Made by a program: the position numbers and the translations under genes. The notes under the pieces were generated by a model. The model made no database searches and was not told the origin of the DNA. It saw nothing but the letters and a program-made list of their open reading frames with translations. This document shows, one piece after another, positions 62,606 to 64,000 of a stretch of 64,000 nucleotides of DNA. Position 1 is the stretch's first letter; each line of letters starts with the position of its first letter. The stretch comes from Anaerolineales bacterium (GTDB lineage Bacteria; Chloroflexota; Anaerolineae; Anaerolineales; UBA4823): positions 1-64,000 of the forward strand of contig JAFGQI010000171.1 in NCBI GenBank assembly GCA_016935755.1, in the 5' to 3' direction.

Positions 62606-63771
62606 ACCGCAACCTGATCCTGATGGCCCTATCCCTGATGACCTGGGGGGTGGGCGAGGGCATGTTCATCTTCTTCCAACCCCTGTACCTGCAGGAGCTG
62701 GGGGCCAGCCCGGTGGAGATCGGCGGCATCCTGGGCATCATGGGCCTCGCCATGACCGTGGCCCACCTGCCAGCCGGCTTCCTGGCAGATCGCATCGGGC
62801 GCAGGCCGATGATCATCGCCGCCTGGCTGCTCGGCACGCTGTCCGCCTGGATCATGGCCCTCTCCAACAGCCTGCCGGTCTTCATCATCGGCAACACACT
62901 CTACGGTCTGACCGCCTTCGTGGTCTCGCCGATGAACAGCTACATCACCGCGGCGCGCGGCAGCCTGAGCGTCGGGCGGGTGCTGACCCTGATCTCGGCC
63001 ACCTACAACGTCGGGTCCATCCTGGGCCCCTTGCTGGGCGGCTGGATCGGCAACCGGGCCGGGCTGAAGACCAACTTCCTGGTGGCTGCCTGCATCTTCA
63101 TGGTTTCCGCCGCGATCGTCTTCTTCCTGCGCCCACAGCCCGTCCAACCGCGCCAGGAGGAACCAGGCCAGCGCTCCTGGAGAAATTCAGGCAAAGCCGT
63201 GCTGACCCCGCGCTTCGTCCAGTTCCTGGCAATCGTATTTATCGCCACCTTCAGCATGTTCCTGCCGCAGCAGCTCTCGCCCAACTTCCTGCAGAACGAG
63301 CGCGGCATCAACCTGGCGCAGATGGGCCAGCTGCTGGCCGGGCGCGCCGCCGGGGTGGTCGTGCTGAACCTGGTGGTGGGCCAGATGAACGCCCGGGTTG
63401 GGTTCTTGCTGGCGCACCTGGGGATTGCTTCATTTGCGACACTGCTGTGGCAAGGCGGCGGCTTCCCGGCCTATGCCCTGGGATACTTCCTGCTGGGCAG
63501 CTACCACACCGCCCGTTCGATGGTGGTCGCCCAGGGGCGCACCCTGGTAAACGCGGCCAACATGGGTCTGGCGTATGGTATGATTGAAACCACCGCCGCC
63601 ATGGTGGTGATCCTGGCCCCGCCCCTGGCGGGAATCCTGTACGACCTGGACCCACCGCTGGTTTACCCGATCAGCCTAGGGCTGATAGGATTTTCTTTGA
63701 TCATGGCCTTATTCTTTTCACCCGTTTGCAGCAGGGATATGAGAGTCGAACTACCGGAGGAGTCAACATGA
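62602..63771 (+). CDS. MFS transporter
   Basis: 389 residues with 12 hydrophobic segments; ATG 62602 overlaps the esterase stop. The MFS signature between helices 2 and 3 is visible as GFLADRIGRRPMI, and helix 4-5 holds TLISATYNVGSILGPLLGG. The central loop is short. The substrate is unknown; a drug or sugar exporter is likely. Overlaps the PAP2 gene as ATGA. Confidence 0.9.
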   Translation: MNRNLILMALSLMTWGVGEGMFIFFQPLYLQELGASPVEIGGILGIMGLAMTVAHLPAGFLADRIGRRPMIIAAWLLGTLSAWIMALSNSLPVFIIGNTLYGLTAFVVSPMNSYITAARGSLSVGRVLTLISATYNVGSILGPLLGGWIGNRAGLKTNFLVAACIFMVSAAIVFFLRPQPVQPRQEEPGQRSWRNSGKAVLTPRFVQFLAIVFIATFSMFLPQQLSPNFLQNERGINLAQMGQLLAGRAAGVVVLNLVVGQMNARVGFLLAHLGIASFATLLWQGGGFPAYALGYFLLGSYHTARSMVVAQGRTLVNAANMGLAYGMIETTAAMVVILAPPLAGILYDLDPPLVYPISLGLIGFSLIMALFFSPVCSRDMRVELPEEST

Positions 63772-64000
63772 ACGCAATCATCGAACTGGGCATCGCCATC
63801 ATCCTGTTTCTGCAGGGCCTGGGCGAATGGCTGGCTGGTCCGCTCAAACTGATCACCATGACCGGCAACGAGGAATTCTACCTGTTCTTCGCCCCGGCGA
63901 TCTACTGGTGCTTCGATGCCGCCATCGGGATGCGCGTCGGACTGGCGCTGATGGTCAGCGGGATCACCAACAGCATCCTGAAGCTGGCGATGCAGGGGCC
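63768..64000 (+). CDS. PAP2-family membrane phosphatase, N-terminal fragment
   Basis: Truncated by the window end after 77 residues. ATG 63768 follows GGAGGAG. Two hydrophobic stretches and the pattern NEEFYLFFAPAIYWCFDAAI then SGITNSILKLAM match the start of PAP2-type lipid phosphatases (conserved N-x3-K before the catalytic motif). The catalytic residues lie past the window, so the family call is tentative. Confidence 0.65.
   Translation, partial: MNAIIELGIAIILFLQGLGEWLAGPLKLITMTGNEEFYLFFAPAIYWCFDAAIGMRVGLALMVSGITNSILKLAMQG

Overview
The window looks like a chromosomal stretch of a Chloroflexota bacterium, most likely of the class Anaerolineae. This rests on protein character (long F-ATPase a subunit, b-delta fusion, tandem nuoM, paired FemAB proteins, a T-box leader) and a G+C-rich, tightly packed gene layout. 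It is an inference, not a database match. I see no insertion sequence, prophage, CRISPR array, rRNA or plasmid gene. Two tRNA-Ala genes are present.

Layout. 1-2000: two half-transporters of a heterodimeric ABC exporter. 2109-5597: a cysteine-rich protein, then an ABC1/UbiB-family kinase-like gene broken by a frameshift in a run of seven G, a membrane-anchored c-type cytochrome and a small cupin. 5609-12603 (minus): fdhD, a NuoE-NuoF fusion, a Cys-type formate dehydrogenase catalytic subunit and murE. 12736-24621 (minus): an energy block with nuoA, a terminator, nuoH-J-K-L-M-M-N, then atpI-B-E and an atpF/H fusion closed by a strong terminator. nuoB, C, D and I and the F1-ATPase genes are not in the window. 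24916-28862 (plus): a transglutaminase-like membrane protein and a GAF-PAS adenylate cyclase.

28854-38982 (minus): a long co-directional envelope cluster made of ridA, a two-component system, a GT2 glycosyltransferase, a polyprenyl sugar-phosphate transferase, a membrane-bound sugar dehydratase/epimerase, two FemAB-type aminoacyltransferases and a D-cysteine desulfhydrase-like enzyme. 39077-41260: a creatininase-family gene diverging from an isochorismatase-like and a transglutaminase-like gene across a roughly 91-bp palindromic element. 41293-50756 (minus): tRNA-Ala(GGC), a leucine T-box leader, then leuS paralogue 2, a zinc-ribbon protein, a methyltransferase, leuS paralogue 1, a PIG-L deacetylase and an ABC-2 exporter, all closely spaced. 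51061-55771 (minus): an operon for manganese- or zinc-type uptake (binding lipoprotein, ATPase, two permeases with extra C-terminal domains) ending with its DtxR/MntR-type regulator; operator-like repeats overlap its promoter. 56086-64000: tRNA-Ala(CGC), two paralogous SH3-like lipoproteins, a LON-domain protein and a GT87-like membrane glycosyltransferase on the minus strand, then a plus-strand run of a Xaa-Pro peptidase, a membrane protein with three L12-like repeats, a carboxylesterase, an MFS transporter and a truncated PAP2 gene.

Together the genes describe a Gram-positive-like or single-membrane lifestyle with formate- and NADH-linked electron transport, proton-driven ATP synthesis, peptidoglycan cross-bridge and polysaccharide formation, and manganese homeostasis. 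Several promoters can be read directly and agree on TTGAC(A/G/C)-N17/18-TAAAAT; at least two place the start codon nine bases after the -10 box, which suggests leaderless mRNAs. The best candidates for something unusual are the T-box-controlled tandem leucyl-tRNA synthetase operon, the truncated b-delta ATPase fusion, metal permeases carrying regulator-like C-terminal domains, the triple L12-like repeat protein and a 25-codon ORF divergent from the metal operon.
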